Shown here: piece by piece, positions 10,035 to 18,144 of the stretch
Numbering within the stretch: the stretch's first letter is position 1
How the letters are laid out: every line of letters starts with the position of its first letter
Assembly: GCA_900554645.1 (NCBI GenBank)
Contig: USIE01000013.1
Coordinates: 1-34,719, forward strand
Direction: 5' to 3'
From: an uncultured Collinsella sp.
GTDB lineage: Bacteria; Actinomycetota; Coriobacteriia; Coriobacteriales; Coriobacteriaceae
DNA: 34,719 bases
Position numbers and translations under genes: made by a program
Notes under the pieces: generated by a model
The model's input: only the letters and a program-made list of their open reading frames with translations
What the model was told of the DNA's origin: nothing
Database searches by the model: none

Positions 10035-11282
10035 CTAGATCAGGTCCTCCGCATCATCGAAGGCGTCGGTGTCGTGGACACCGCAGAATCGGGAGCCGGG
10101 ACGAGCCTGGTTGCGGCACTGGATGCCGTCCTCGGACACGTACTCGCAGCGGCGGACGTCCTCGTCCTCCTCGTCACCGATCAGGTCGGCGGCGGGCTCC
10201 TCGTGAACGGGAACGTTCTTGAGGATGTCGGCGGCAAGCGTCTCGGACTTGATGTCGATGTGCCAGCCGGTCAGGCGCGCGGCGAGGCGGGCGTTCTGGC
10301 CCTCCTTGCCGATGGCGAGGGACAACTGGTCGTCGGGCACGATGACGCCGGCGTAGGCCTTCTCCTCGTCGATGAGGACGCGGGTGACCTTAGCGGGCGA
10401 CAGGGCGTTGGCGACGTAGACGGCAGGATCGGCATCCCACAGGATGACGTCGACGCGCTCGCCACGGAGCTCGCCCACGACAGCGCGGACACGGCTGCCC
10501 TTGGGGCCGACGCAGGCGCCCACGGGATCCAAACGGTCGTCGAGCGAGTGAACGGCGACCTTGGAGCGCTGGCCGGGCTCGCGGGCGATCGACTTGATCT
10601 GGACGGTGCCCTCATAGATCTCGGGCACCTCCTGCTCAAACAGACGACGCATGAGCTCGGGGTGGGTACGGGAGATGACAATCGGCGGACGGCTGTGCTC
10701 GCCACGAACCGGCTGCAGGTTGGAGTTGGGGTCGCGAACGTCGATGATCACGGCCTTGATGTGCTGGTTGTGCAGGTAGCGCTCGCCCATCGGACGCTCG
10801 TTGCGCTCGTTCTCGTAACGGCGCTGGTCGAAGTGCGGAAGCTCGGCCTCGACGCCCTCGCGAATCTTGACGATCGTGAAGTCGGGCGTGGACTGCAGCA
10901 CGGTACCGCTGATGAGGTCACCGATGCGGCCGGAGAACTCCTCGTAGATCTGCTCGCGGGCGGAGTTGCGCACGATGGCGTTGATCTCGGCCTTGGCGTG
11001 CTGGGCGGCGATGCGGCTCGTGTTCTTGGGGGTGACGTCGATCTCCTCGAACTCGGTGAAGTTGCCCTCCTCGTCCATGGAATCGTCGATCGGCTCCAGG
11101 CGGTAGACGTAGATCTTGCCGGTGGTGCGGTCGATGGTCACCTTGGCGCCCCACTCAAGATGCAGGATCTCGGCATAGCTCTTGGCGAGCGACTGCTCCA
11201 GGCGGTCGATCAGGTAGAGCTGGTCGATGTGCTTCTCCTGGCAAAGCTCCATCAGGGCGGACATCATGTCGGATGCTGCCAT
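10035..11282 (-). CDS. nusA: Transcription elongation/termination factor NusA with a C-terminal CCCH motif
   Basis: Binds RNA polymerase and nascent RNA and modulates pausing, termination and antitermination. The N-terminal RNAP-binding domain (about 1-125) is followed by an S1 domain ([11 protein letters not shown] onwards) and two KH domains with [22 protein letters not shown] and [21 protein letters not shown]. After about residue 350 the protein continues with an acidic tail containing C379, C389, C400 and H403 ([24 protein letters not shown]), a pattern resembling small zinc-binding CxnCxnCxxH motifs and not part of standard NusA. It starts 1 bp after the rimP stop codon. The identity is firm; the zinc-binding role of the tail is inference. 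Confidence 0.95.
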   Translation of the reverse strand: MAASDMMSALMELCQEKHIDQLYLIDRLEQSLAKSYAEILHLEWGAKVTIDRTTGKIYVYRLEPIDDSMDEEGNFTEFEEIDVTPKNTSRIAAQHAKAEINAIVRNSAREQIYEEFSGRIGDLISGTVLQSTPDFTIVKIREGVEAELPHFDQRRYENERNERPMGERYLHNQHIKAVIIDVRDPNSNLQPVRGEHSRPPIVISRTHPELMRRLFEQEVPEIYEGTVQIKSIAREPGQRSKVAVHSLDDRLDPVGACVGPKGSRVRAVVGELRGERVDVILWDADPAVYVANALSPAKVTRVLIDEEKAYAGVIVPDDQLSLAIGKEGQNARLAARLTGWHIDIKSETLAADILKNVPVHEEPAADLIGDEEDEDVRRCEYVSEDGIQCRNQARPGSRFCGVHDTDAFDDAEDLI

Positions 11283-11283
11283 C

Positions 11284-11778
11284 TTACTTTCCTTCCTTCG
11301 CGGGCTTGAAGTCGTAGGTGGGCTTCAACTTGCACTTTTTAACATCAGAGAAATCGAGGGTAACGGACTCGCCGCCCTCGAGCTCAAGGGTCACGTTCGT
11401 CTCGGTGGCGGCGGCAATCTTGCCGGCGTACTTGCGACGACCCTCGGTGGCGGTGGAGGTGAGCTCGCAGTTCTCGCCCACAAAGCGGGCAAAGTCGCAC
11501 GGGCGGCGTAGCGGGCGCGCCATGCCCGGGCTCGACACCTCGAGCGTATAACTCGAAGAGATGGGGTCGAGCTCCTCAATCACATCGCCGACCCATTTGG
11601 TGTTGGCCGTGACGTCGTTGAGCGACAGGCTCTGACCCTCGGCACCCTCGATACGCACGCGCACGCAGGGGGCCTTGGTGGCACCCACGAGCTCGACGTC
11701 GACGATGTCGACATCGTGCTGGGGAGCGACGGCCTCGAGCGCGTCGATGATCGCCTGCTCGGTCTTGGTCTTGACCAT
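11284..11778 (-). CDS. rimP: Ribosome maturation factor RimP
   Basis: Assists late assembly of the 30S subunit. The sequence starts MVKTKTEQAIIDALEAVA and has the conserved central blocks VDIVDVELVGA and YTLEVSSPGMARPLRRP, followed by a C-terminal SH3-like half (KYAGKIAAATETNVTLEL). At 164 aa it fits the family. The frame is open upstream, but ATG 11778 is preceded by TGGAGGTG at good spacing and the upstream codons cross a terminator-like hairpin, so the short start is preferred. It is first gene of the cluster running through nusA and infB to rpoD. Confidence 0.93.
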   Translation of the reverse strand: MVKTKTEQAIIDALEAVAPQHDVDIVDVELVGATKAPCVRVRIEGAEGQSLSLNDVTANTKWVGDVIEELDPISSSYTLEVSSPGMARPLRRPCDFARFVGENCELTSTATEGRRKYAGKIAAATETNVTLELEGGESVTLDFSDVKKCKLKPTYDFKPAKEGK

Positions 11779-11798
11779 TGCGGCACCTCCATCCATAC

Positions 11799-11831
11799 AA
11801 AAAAGAAGCGGGGCCGAAACCCCACTTCTTT
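11799..11831 (-). terminator. Leader attenuator hairpin ahead of rimP
   Basis: On the minus strand GAAG-T-GGGG pairs with CCCC-G-CTTC around TTTCGG, with flanking A/T pairs, and is followed by a six-U run at 11799-11804. This is a textbook intrinsic terminator, yet it lies between the promoter at 11857-11885 and the rimP start at 11778. That position implies premature termination or attenuation of the rimP-nusA-infB transcript. Leader terminators ahead of rimP are known in other bacteria, and NusA is a plausible feedback regulator. Confidence 0.75.
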
Positions 11832-11856
11832 CAATTACAACTTCATTTGCAAGCAA

Positions 11857-11885
11857 ACTATACCAATAGCTGCGGAAACGTGCAA
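11857..11885 (-). promoter_or_regulatory. Sigma-A promoter of the rimP-nusA-infB cluster
   Basis: Minus-strand -35 TTGCAC (11880-11885) and -10 TATAGT (11857-11862) are separated by exactly 17 bp. Transcription would start near 11850, producing a leader of about 70 nt that contains the attenuator hairpin. This is one of the best promoter matches in the window. Confidence 0.7.
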
Positions 11886-11971
11886 GCACAGTACGAATCT
11901 GCAGGTCAGCGTGCGCACAGCTTCTCCACAAGAATAGGACAATTGACCGCAGACATCAGGGCAGGTACATG

Positions 11972-12007
11972 AAAAACGAGGGACGACCCAACCGGATCGC
12001 CCCTCGT
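11972..12007 (-). terminator. Intrinsic terminator of leuS
   Basis: ACGAGGG (11976-11982) pairs with CCCTCGT (12001-12007), with additional CGA/TCG pairing inside. On the minus strand the hairpin is followed by TTTTTC. The plus-strand tail CTTTT would also allow weak termination from the other side. It starts about 30 bp after the leuS stop. Confidence 0.8.
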
Positions 12008-12036
12008 CTTTTATGCGTCAGTTAAGCGCGCAATGC

Positions 12037-14613
12037 TTACTTGACCACCAGGTTGACCAGCTTACCGGGCACGCAGATGGCCTTGACGACCGTCTTGCCC
12101 TCGAGCCACTTGGCGACGGCGGCCTCGGCAGCAGTCTGCATATCCTCATTGGAGGCATCACGGGCAACGTCGACGCGGCCACGGACCTTACCGAGCACCT
12201 GAACCACAATCTGCACCTTGTCCTCAACGGACTCGGCCAAGTCGAACTCGGGCCAGGCGGCGGTGTAGGCGTTGCCCTCGCAGCCGAGTGCCTCGTGCCA
12301 CAGCTCGTCGGCCCAGAACGGGCAGATAGGGGCAAGAACGCTCACGATATCCTTAGCCACGCCGTAGCACAGCGCCTTGTCACGGGAAGCGCTATCGGTG
12401 GCGTTGAGGTAGGCGCTCGCCGCGTTGACGAGCTCCATGACGGCCGAGATCGCGGTGTTGAACTGGCCGCGATCGAAGTCCTCGGTGCACTTGGCGATGG
12501 TGCGGTGACGCTCGCGATAGAGCTTCATCGCGGCCTCGTCGAGCACGGACTTGTCGAAGGCCACGTTGGCGTCGCCGGACTGGACGAGCTGCCAAACGAT
12601 ACGCCAGGCGCGCTTGATGAAGCGGTTGGCGCCCTCGACGGCCTTGGGATCCCAGTCGAAGTCCTTCTCGGGCGGGGCGATAAACAGGATCGCCAAACGC
12701 ATGGTGTCGGCGCCGTAGGGCTCGATGACCGAGCTCGGGGGCACGACATTGCCCTTGGACTTGGACATAGTGTCGCCGCTCTCGTCCTTGACCATGCCCT
12801 GGCACAGCAGGTTGGTGAAGGGCTCGTCCACACTCAGCAGGCCCAAGTCGCGCAGCGCCTTGGTAAAGAAACGGCTGTAGAGCAGGTGCAGAATGGCGTG
12901 CTCGATGCCGCCGATGTAGTTATCGACGGGCATCCAACGGTCGGCGGCTTCCTTGGAGAAGGGCAGCTCGGTGTTGTGCGGGTCGGTATAGCGCAGGTAG
13001 TACCAGCTGGAGCAGGTAAAGGTGTCCATGGTATCGGTCTCGCGCTTGGCCGGGCGACCGCAGACCGGGCAGGTGGTCTCGTAGAACTCCTTGCACTCGG
13101 CGAGGGTTTCGCCGGCGCCCAGGTCCAGGTTCTCGGGCAGCGTCACCGGCAGCTGATCCTCGGGCACGGGCACGATGCCGCAGTGCTCGCAGTGGATGGC
13201 CGGGATGGGGTTGCCCCAATAGCGCTGGCGGCTGATGAGCCAGTCGCGCAAGCGGAACTCGACCTTGCGACGGCCGCAGCCCATGGCCTCGAGATCGGCC
13301 ACGATGGCAGCCTCACCCTCGGAGTGCTTACCGCCGCGCATGCCAGTGTACTTGCCGGACTGGACGAGCGTGCCCTCGGCAGCGTGAGCGCAATCCCAGT
13401 CGACGGTCTCGGCATGGAAGGTATCGATGGTCTCGCCGCTGGCCTCGACGGCAGCGCGATCGTCATCGTCCAGGATGATCGGTACGATCGGCAGGTCGTA
13501 CTTGCGGGCGAACTCAAAGTCGCGCTGGTCGCCACAGGGAACGGCCATGACGGCACCGGTACCGTAGTCGGCGACGACATAATCGGCAACCCACACGGGG
13601 ACCTTCTCGCCGTTGACGGGGTTTACCACATAGCGGCCCGTGAAGGCACCATGCTTCTCGAGGGTGCCCTGGGCACGCTCGACGGCAGAGATATGCTTGG
13701 AGTCCTCGACAATCTTGGTGACGGCCTCCTCGTACTCCGTGCCCTCGACGAGCTCGTGCAGGCCAGCGTACTCGGGAGCCAGGACAAAGAAGGAAACGCC
13801 AAAGAGCGTATCGGCACGCGTGGTGAAGACGGTGATCTTGCCCTCGTCGCCCTCGATGGGCTCGCCATCCTGGTCGCAAAGGGTAAAGTCGACCTCGGCG
13901 CCCTCGGAGCGACCGATCCAGTTGGCCTGCATCTGCTTGACGCGCTCGGGCCAGCCGGGGAGCTTCTCCAGATCGTCGAGCAGCTCCTGGGAGTACTCGG
14001 TGATCTTGTAGTACCACTGCTCCAGGTCGCGCTTCTCGGGCTCGGTGCCGCAGCGCCAGCACTTACCCTCGGTAACCTGCTCGTTGGCCAGAACGGTCTT
14101 GCAGGTGGGGCACCAGTTGACCGGGTTCTTCTTACGGTAGACCAGGCCCTTTTCCCACATCTTCTCAAAGATCCACTGGCCCCAGCGGTAGTAGTCGGGG
14201 CTGCAGGTCTTGACCATGCGATCCAGATCGTAGGAGAAGCCCATGCGCTTCATCGTGGCGAGCGCCTGGTCCATGTTCTTATACGTCCAGGCGGCAGCCT
14301 GCGTGTTGTGCTTGATGGCGGCATTCTCGGCGGGCAGGCCAAAGGCGTCAAACCCGATGGGGTGCAGCACGTCGTAGCCGCGCATGCGGGCCTGACGGGC
14401 CATGGCATCGCCGATGGTATAGTTGCGCGCGTGGCCCATGTGCAGGTCGCCCGACGGATACGGGAACATCTCGAGCACGTACTTCTTGGGCTTGCTGTCG
14501 TCGGTGTCGACGGCAAAGAGGTTGGAGTCCTCCCAGGCCTTCATCCACCTGGACTCAATGGCCTGCGCGTCGTAGACAGGAATCTCGTCCTTATGATCTG
14601 TGCAATCGCACAT
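12037..14613 (-). CDS. leuS: Leucyl-tRNA synthetase
   Basis: Class I aminoacyl-tRNA synthetase that charges tRNA-Leu and edits mischarged products. HMGH (residues 58-61 in [15 protein letters not shown]) and TMSKSKGN (about 615-622; the first K of KMSKS is T) form the ATP site. [13 protein letters not shown] with a following CWRCG forms a zinc-binding pair, and CEHCG plus CPVCG are further Cys pairs. The CP1 editing domain lies around residues 220-420. At 858 aa it has the normal bacterial length. The ATG has an AAAGGAG site 6 bp upstream. It is monocistronic, with its own promoter, structured leader and terminator. Confidence 0.97.
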   Translation of the reverse strand: MCDCTDHKDEIPVYDAQAIESRWMKAWEDSNLFAVDTDDSKPKKYVLEMFPYPSGDLHMGHARNYTIGDAMARQARMRGYDVLHPIGFDAFGLPAENAAIKHNTQAAAWTYKNMDQALATMKRMGFSYDLDRMVKTCSPDYYRWGQWIFEKMWEKGLVYRKKNPVNWCPTCKTVLANEQVTEGKCWRCGTEPEKRDLEQWYYKITEYSQELLDDLEKLPGWPERVKQMQANWIGRSEGAEVDFTLCDQDGEPIEGDEGKITVFTTRADTLFGVSFFVLAPEYAGLHELVEGTEYEEAVTKIVEDSKHISAVERAQGTLEKHGAFTGRYVVNPVNGEKVPVWVADYVVADYGTGAVMAVPCGDQRDFEFARKYDLPIVPIILDDDDRAAVEASGETIDTFHAETVDWDCAHAAEGTLVQSGKYTGMRGGKHSEGEAAIVADLEAMGCGRRKVEFRLRDWLISRQRYWGNPIPAIHCEHCGIVPVPEDQLPVTLPENLDLGAGETLAECKEFYETTCPVCGRPAKRETDTMDTFTCSSWYYLRYTDPHNTELPFSKEAADRWMPVDNYIGGIEHAILHLLYSRFFTKALRDLGLLSVDEPFTNLLCQGMVKDESGDTMSKSKGNVVPPSSVIEPYGADTMRLAILFIAPPEKDFDWDPKAVEGANRFIKRAWRIVWQLVQSGDANVAFDKSVLDEAAMKLYRERHRTIAKCTEDFDRGQFNTAISAVMELVNAASAYLNATDSASRDKALCYGVAKDIVSVLAPICPFWADELWHEALGCEGNAYTAAWPEFDLAESVEDKVQIVVQVLGKVRGRVDVARDASNEDMQTAAEAAVAKWLEGKTVVKAICVPGKLVNLVVK

Positions 14614-14636
14614 ATCAGCTCCTTTAATCTTAGCTG

Positions 14637-14755
14637 GGGTCGGGCGGCTTGGCTTTATTCGCTACTGCGGACAGTCCTGCGCAAGACGAAGAGCACATTA
14701 AGTGCTCTTCTTTGCGTGCGGAACTTGTAGCGAACAAAGCCAAGCCGCCCGACCC
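14637..14755 (-). ncRNA. Structured leuS leader: 119-nt extended hairpin
   Basis: The outer arms 14637-14665 and 14727-14755 (29 nt each) are inverted copies with one difference. In minus-strand RNA, the leuS sense, that difference is a G-U pair, so the stem is fully paired; in plus-strand RNA it would be an A-C mismatch. A nested 9-bp stem, GAAGAGCAC (14688-14696) with GTGCTCTTC (14702-14710), caps it, and additional short pairings lie between. The element fills nearly all of the predicted 5' UTR and ends about 15 nt before the leuS ribosome binding site. No U-run follows and no T-box sequence is visible. A regulatory leader RNA is favoured; a MITE-like insertion is the alternative. Confidence 0.6.
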
Positions 14756-14772
14756 TAAGGTTAACTTGACTG

Positions 14773-14781
14773 ATGATAGCA
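14773..14781 (-). promoter_or_regulatory. Extended -10 promoter of leuS
   Basis: Minus-strand TGCTATCAT is an extended -10 element (TGn followed by TATCAT, 5 of 6 consensus). No good -35 is seen, which extended -10 promoters tolerate. The predicted start near 14766 lies just ahead of the large leader hairpin. Confidence 0.5.
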
Positions 14782-14789
14782 AATACGAC

Positions 14790-14824
14790 AAGCGAGATGC
14801 CTGCGACTTGCGGGCATCTCGCTT
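14790..14824 (-). terminator. Probable terminator of guaB
   Basis: AAGCGAGATGCC (14790-14801) and GGCATCTCGCTT (14813-14824) form a perfect 12-bp stem with an 11-nt loop, about 50 bp after guaB. The minus-strand tail TTGTCGTATTTG is only moderately U-rich, so termination efficiency is uncertain. Confidence 0.6.
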
Positions 14825-14872
14825 TATCTAAATAACGTGGTTGAAACTCAACCTTTATGTGAGGCTCTTACC

Positions 14873-16384
14873 TTATCGATAAGATACGGACTGCTGAGAA
14901 TCCTTCACGACTACATCGTGGGCGCCGCCTTCGACGATCGAGGTCGAGCTTACCAGGGTCAGGCGTGCCTTTTCCTGGAGCTCGGGGATCGAGAGGGCAC
15001 CGCAGTTGCACATCGTGGACTTGACCTTGTAGAGCGTGCCGCCCACACCATCCTTGAGGGAGCCGGCGTAAGGAACGTAGGAGTCGACGCCCTCGACGAA
15101 GCTGAGCTTTGCGGCGCCGCCCAGGTCGTAACGCTGCCAGTTGCGGGCACGCGCAGAACCCTCGCCCCAGTACTCCTTCATGTACTGGCCATTGACGTTG
15201 ACGCGCTCGGTCGGGCTCTCGTCAAAGCGGGCGAAGTAACGGCCCAGCATCATAAAGTCGGCACCCATGGCAAGGGCAAGTGTCATGTGGTAGTCGTAGA
15301 CGATACCGCCGTCGGAGCACACGGGCACGTAGACGCCGGTCTCCTCGTAGTACTCGTCGCGAGCGCGGCAGACGTCGATCAACGCAGTGGCCTGGCCACG
15401 GCCGATACCCTTGGTCTCACGGGTAATGCAAATGGAACCGCCGCCGATACCGACCTTGATGAAATCGGCACCACAGTCAGCCAGGAAGCGGAAGCCCTCG
15501 GCGTCGACGACGTTACCGGCACCGACCTTGACGTCCTCGCCATAGTTGGCACGGATCCACTCGATGGTGCGCTTCTGCCACTCGCTGAAGCCCTCGGAAG
15601 AGTCGATGCACAGGACATCGGCACCAGCCTCGATGAGCAGCGGCACGCGCTCGGCATAGTCGCGGGTGTTGATACCGGCGCCGACCATGTAGCGCTTGTC
15701 ACCATCGAGCAGCTCGTTGGGGTTGGTCTTGTGACTGTCGTAGTCCTTGCGGAAGACGATGCCCATGAGGTGATCGTTGTCGTCGACAATAGGCAGAGCG
15801 TTGAGCTTGTTATCCCAGATGACGTCGTTGGCAACCTTGAGGCTGATGTTCTTGTCGCCCACGATGAGCTGCTCACGCGGGGTCATGAACTCGGAGACCT
15901 TCGTCTGGTGGTCATCGCGACTGGGGCGATAGTCACGGCTGGTGACGATGCCCAGGAGCTTGCCCTTGGGAGTGCCGTCGTCGGTAACCGGCATGGTGGA
16001 GTGGCCGGTCTTCTCCTTGAGCTCAATGACCTGCTCCATGGTCATGTCGGGGGTCAGCGTGGAATCGGACTGAACGAAGCCGGCCTTGTGATCCTTGACG
16101 GCCTTGACCATAGCGGCCTCGGACTCGGCGCTCTGGGAACCGTAAATGAAGGACAGGCCACCCTCGGTAGCGAGCGCGACACCCATATCGACGCCCGAGA
16201 CGGACTGCATGATGGCGGAAACCATGGGGATGTTCAGGGTGATTGCCGGCTTCTCACCGCGCTTGAAGCGGGTCAGCGGCGTCTTAAGAGAGACGTTGTT
16301 GGGGATGCACTGCGAGGACGAGTAGCCAGGGACCAGCAGATACTCCGAAAACGTGTGGGACTCACCGGGAAAGAACGTAGCCAT
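14873..16384 (-). CDS. guaB: Inosine-5'-monophosphate dehydrogenase
   Basis: Oxidises IMP to XMP, the committed step of guanine nucleotide synthesis. The TIM barrel begins with [32 protein letters not shown] tandem CBS domain is inserted at about residues 95-220 ([20 protein letters not shown] and [20 protein letters not shown]). The substrate loop is [21 protein letters not shown], with the catalytic Cys near residue 318. It differs from the common GPGSICTTR form but matches a known 500-aa IMPDH type. [25 protein letters not shown] is the phosphate-binding end. At 503 aa it is complete. The ATG has an AAAAGGAGAAAC leader. It is transcribed alone and divergently from the winged-helix gene at 16569. 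Confidence 0.95.
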   Translation of the reverse strand: MATFFPGESHTFSEYLLVPGYSSSQCIPNNVSLKTPLTRFKRGEKPAITLNIPMVSAIMQSVSGVDMGVALATEGGLSFIYGSQSAESEAAMVKAVKDHKAGFVQSDSTLTPDMTMEQVIELKEKTGHSTMPVTDDGTPKGKLLGIVTSRDYRPSRDDHQTKVSEFMTPREQLIVGDKNISLKVANDVIWDNKLNALPIVDDNDHLMGIVFRKDYDSHKTNPNELLDGDKRYMVGAGINTRDYAERVPLLIEAGADVLCIDSSEGFSEWQKRTIEWIRANYGEDVKVGAGNVVDAEGFRFLADCGADFIKVGIGGGSICITRETKGIGRGQATALIDVCRARDEYYEETGVYVPVCSDGGIVYDYHMTLALAMGADFMMLGRYFARFDESPTERVNVNGQYMKEYWGEGSARARNWQRYDLGGAAKLSFVEGVDSYVPYAGSLKDGVGGTLYKVKSTMCNCGALSIPELQEKARLTLVSSTSIVEGGAHDVVVKDSQQSVSYR

Positions 16385-16463
16385 GTTTCTCCTTTTTCCA
16401 TGCGACCGGTCGGCTGCAGGCCTCGTAGGACCCAGCCCAACCTTGGGCGCCCAATACTGGGGA

Positions 16464-16492
16464 AGTATCTTAACGCACTTTGACTGCTACAA
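16464..16492 (-). promoter_or_regulatory. Candidate guaB promoter
   Basis: Minus-strand -35 TTGTAG (16487-16492) and -10 GATACT (16464-16469) are 17 bp apart. The -35 overlaps the -10 of a candidate divergent promoter. Between this site and guaB the leader contains TTGGGCGCCCAA and related short palindromes (about 16437-16455). Confidence 0.45.
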
Positions 16493-16493
16493 T
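16485..16493 (+). promoter_or_regulatory. Candidate extended -10 promoter of the ModE-type gene
   Basis: TGC followed by TACAAT (16488-16493) is an extended -10 with 5 of 6 matches, 75 bp before the winged-helix gene. It overlaps the candidate guaB -35 on the other strand, so the two promoters would compete or be co-regulated. Confidence 0.4.
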
Positions 16494-16568
16494 GCATGAT
16501 TTAAGAAGAGCACACGAGGGTTTGACGCAGGCTTTGCGTTTGCCCAGCAAACACTTTAGCGGGAAGAC

Positions 16569-16922
16569 GTGGAGCGTATGAAGTACAAGACGACGGCAAA
16601 GTTGGTCATTCAAGCGTGCGACAAGGATTTGCCGGGCGTGTTCGGCCACGGCTGCGTCTTGCTGCTGCAGGGTATTGCCCGCGAGCACTCGCTCAACCGC
16701 GCCGCCAAGAGCATGGGCATGGCGTATTCCAAGGCCTGGCGCATTGTGAACGAGGCCGAAGGTCAGCTGGGCTGCAAGCTCATCGATCGCGACGGAGCCC
16801 GCGGATCATCGCTCACCCAAGCCGGCGAGCGAGCCATCGAAGTCTACGAATCCCTCCAGGCCGACATCAACAACGTCATCGCCACCAAAGCCAACGACCT
16901 CATCGCCAGCATCAAAAAGTAG
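16569..16922 (+). CDS. ModE/LysR-type winged-helix DNA-binding protein, no effector domain
   Basis: Stand-alone N-terminal winged-helix domain of the ModE family. FGHGCVLLLQGIAREHSLNRAAKSMGMAYSKAWRIVNEAEGQLG is the classical helix-turn-helix arrangement, followed by KLIDRDGARGSSLTQAGERAIEVYE, the wing and dimerisation helix. At 117 aa it lacks the molybdate-binding MOP repeats of full ModE, so its ligand, if any, is unknown. GTG 16569 gives 117 aa; ATG 16578 with a close GGAG is an alternative giving 114 aa. It is the only plus-strand gene in the window and diverges from guaB. Regulation of molybdenum transport is known for the family, but no mod gene lies nearby. Confidence 0.8.
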   Translation: MERMKYKTTAKLVIQACDKDLPGVFGHGCVLLLQGIAREHSLNRAAKSMGMAYSKAWRIVNEAEGQLGCKLIDRDGARGSSLTQAGERAIEVYESLQADINNVIATKANDLIASIKK

Positions 16923-16962
16923 CTAATTTGGGACGGGGCTTTTTAGCTGCACAACCCCTTCT

Positions 16963-17037
16963 CATAAGTTGCGGTGAAATAGGGACTGTTTATACCGATA
17001 AAGCCGTAAACCAATCCCTATTTCACCGCAACTTATG
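16963..17037. repeat. Long hairpin repeat with perfect 23-bp arms
   Basis: Arms 16963-16985 (beginning CATAAGTTGCGGTGAAAT) and 17015-17037 are perfect inverted copies around a 29-nt loop that itself has GTTTA/TAAAC pairing. It lies between two convergent genes, so it could terminate both, but no T-run flanks either side. Size and symmetry resemble a palindromic dispersed repeat or short MITE. A similar motif (AAGT-GCGGTGAAA) recurs near 34532-34545. Confidence 0.75.
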
Positions 17038-17055
17038 GAGTTGAGGATGATTTAG

Positions 17056-18048
17056 CTAGTTGCGGAGGGCGTTGTCTAGGGTTGACGCTACGACCAGGGG
17101 GTCGTCGGTGCCGGCAAAGAGGCGGATGGTGTTCCCCTGCTTGCCGCGTGGGGCCGAAAGGCGCGTTGTTGCGCCGCCGGCGGGCGATGCGCGGAATTCG
17201 TCCGGCAGTATGCTGAAGAATTCGCACGCGGTGCAGTCCATCAGGTCAAATTCAACTGCCGGGCCAAAGCCGTGCTCGAGGATTCCCGTTGCAACCGCGT
17301 GGTCGGGATGCGAGCTCAATCCGGGGTAGCGCACGTCGCGCACCATCTCGTTCGCGGCCAAATATTCAGCCAGCGCACGGGCGCGATCGAAGTACGCCTG
17401 CATGCGGGTGTCGAGCGTGGCGAGACCGTTCTCTAGAACCTCAGCCTCAACGGAGGACAAGTCGAGCGCGACCAATCCGCACCCCTCGATCAGCGCGTGC
17501 GCGCACTCGGCAGCAGCATCCACACGATGGCGCTTGAGCTGCGAGCGCGCCACCGAAGCGGCAACGAGCTTACGCGGAGCCTTACCGGCACACACGCGGT
17601 CGAGCGCCTCGAGCGACAGCGCAGCACCCAGCCGCAGCGGATCGCAGCCAAAGACGTCAGCCACGGTGTTGTCCACAACCAGCAGCGCATGAGCCTCACG
17701 AGCGGCACGACCCAGGGCGCGCAAATCGGGCACACGCAAGCCAAAGCCGCCGATCGAGTTGACGAACCACCATAGGTGCAGTCCCACGGCATCATACGAA
17801 GCATCAAAACCCTCGGACGCAGCAGCAAACGACTCGACAGACGGCTCCCCCACCAGCACCACATCGCAGCCATCAAAGCCGCAAGCAAACGCATCGGCAA
17901 AGTCATCGGCAAACGCGACCAAGCGGTCGCCGGGGCGCACAATCCCCAGTTGAGACAGCGCCGCCGGCACATGCGGGGCCGCGACCAATCGCGCCTCACG
18001 CGCGCCGACTTTCAAAGCCCAAGCCTCTTCAAACTGCTCTACGCCCAT
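17056..18048 (-). CDS. Cys/Met-metabolism PLP-fold protein, probably lacking the PLP lysine
   Basis: Resembles the cystathionine gamma-synthase/methionine gamma-lyase superfamily (fold type I). The VDNT segment in ALLVVDNTVADVFGCDPLRLGA and the C-terminal NTIRLFAGTDD, with the carboxylate-binding Arg, are recognisable. After VDNT, family members carry an S-x-T-K-Y/H motif whose Lys binds PLP; here the aligned stretch reads LSLEALDRVCAGKAPRK with no SxTK. The SLGG-type loop near the C-terminus is also not recognisable. It may be an inactive paralogue, a divergent enzyme using another Lys, or a binding protein. Start: ATG 18048 (MGVEQFEEAW, 330 aa) is chosen because upstream starts lie at or beyond a terminator hairpin (18064-18106); MFLKGWCRMG at 18072 is possible. 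No operon partner is evident. Confidence 0.65.
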   Translation of the reverse strand: MGVEQFEEAWALKVGAREARLVAAPHVPAALSQLGIVRPGDRLVAFADDFADAFACGFDGCDVVLVGEPSVESFAAASEGFDASYDAVGLHLWWFVNSIGGFGLRVPDLRALGRAAREAHALLVVDNTVADVFGCDPLRLGAALSLEALDRVCAGKAPRKLVAASVARSQLKRHRVDAAAECAHALIEGCGLVALDLSSVEAEVLENGLATLDTRMQAYFDRARALAEYLAANEMVRDVRYPGLSSHPDHAVATGILEHGFGPAVEFDLMDCTACEFFSILPDEFRASPAGGATTRLSAPRGKQGNTIRLFAGTDDPLVVASTLDNALRN

Positions 18049-18063
18049 GCGGCACCATCCCTT

Positions 18064-18106
18064 CAAAAACATAAACCCACGATGCGGATGTTCCCCGCAT
18101 CGTGGG
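18064..18106 (-). terminator. Intrinsic terminator after the GH32 gene
   Basis: CCCACGATGCGG (18076-18087) and CCGCATCGTGGG (18095-18106) form a perfect 12-bp stem with a 7-nt loop. On the minus strand it is followed by TTTATGTTTTTG. It closes the lacI-PTS-deacetylase-GH32 cassette and sits immediately before the start of the PLP-fold gene, which therefore needs read-through or a promoter I could not identify. Confidence 0.85.
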
Positions 18107-18144
18107 CAACGGCTGCAGTATAGCGCCGATAAGCAACAAATCAC

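Noticed and set aside
14637..14766. T-box riboswitch in front of leuS
   Set aside because: The conserved T-box sequence and the antiterminator/terminator pair are not present, and the whole leader is taken up by one long hairpin. AGGGTCGGG near the 5' end only superficially resembles it.
18049..18144. N-terminal extension of the PLP-fold protein from 18144
   Set aside because: The extension would translate through a perfect terminator hairpin and is Cys-rich with no family similarity. The start at 18048 fits better.
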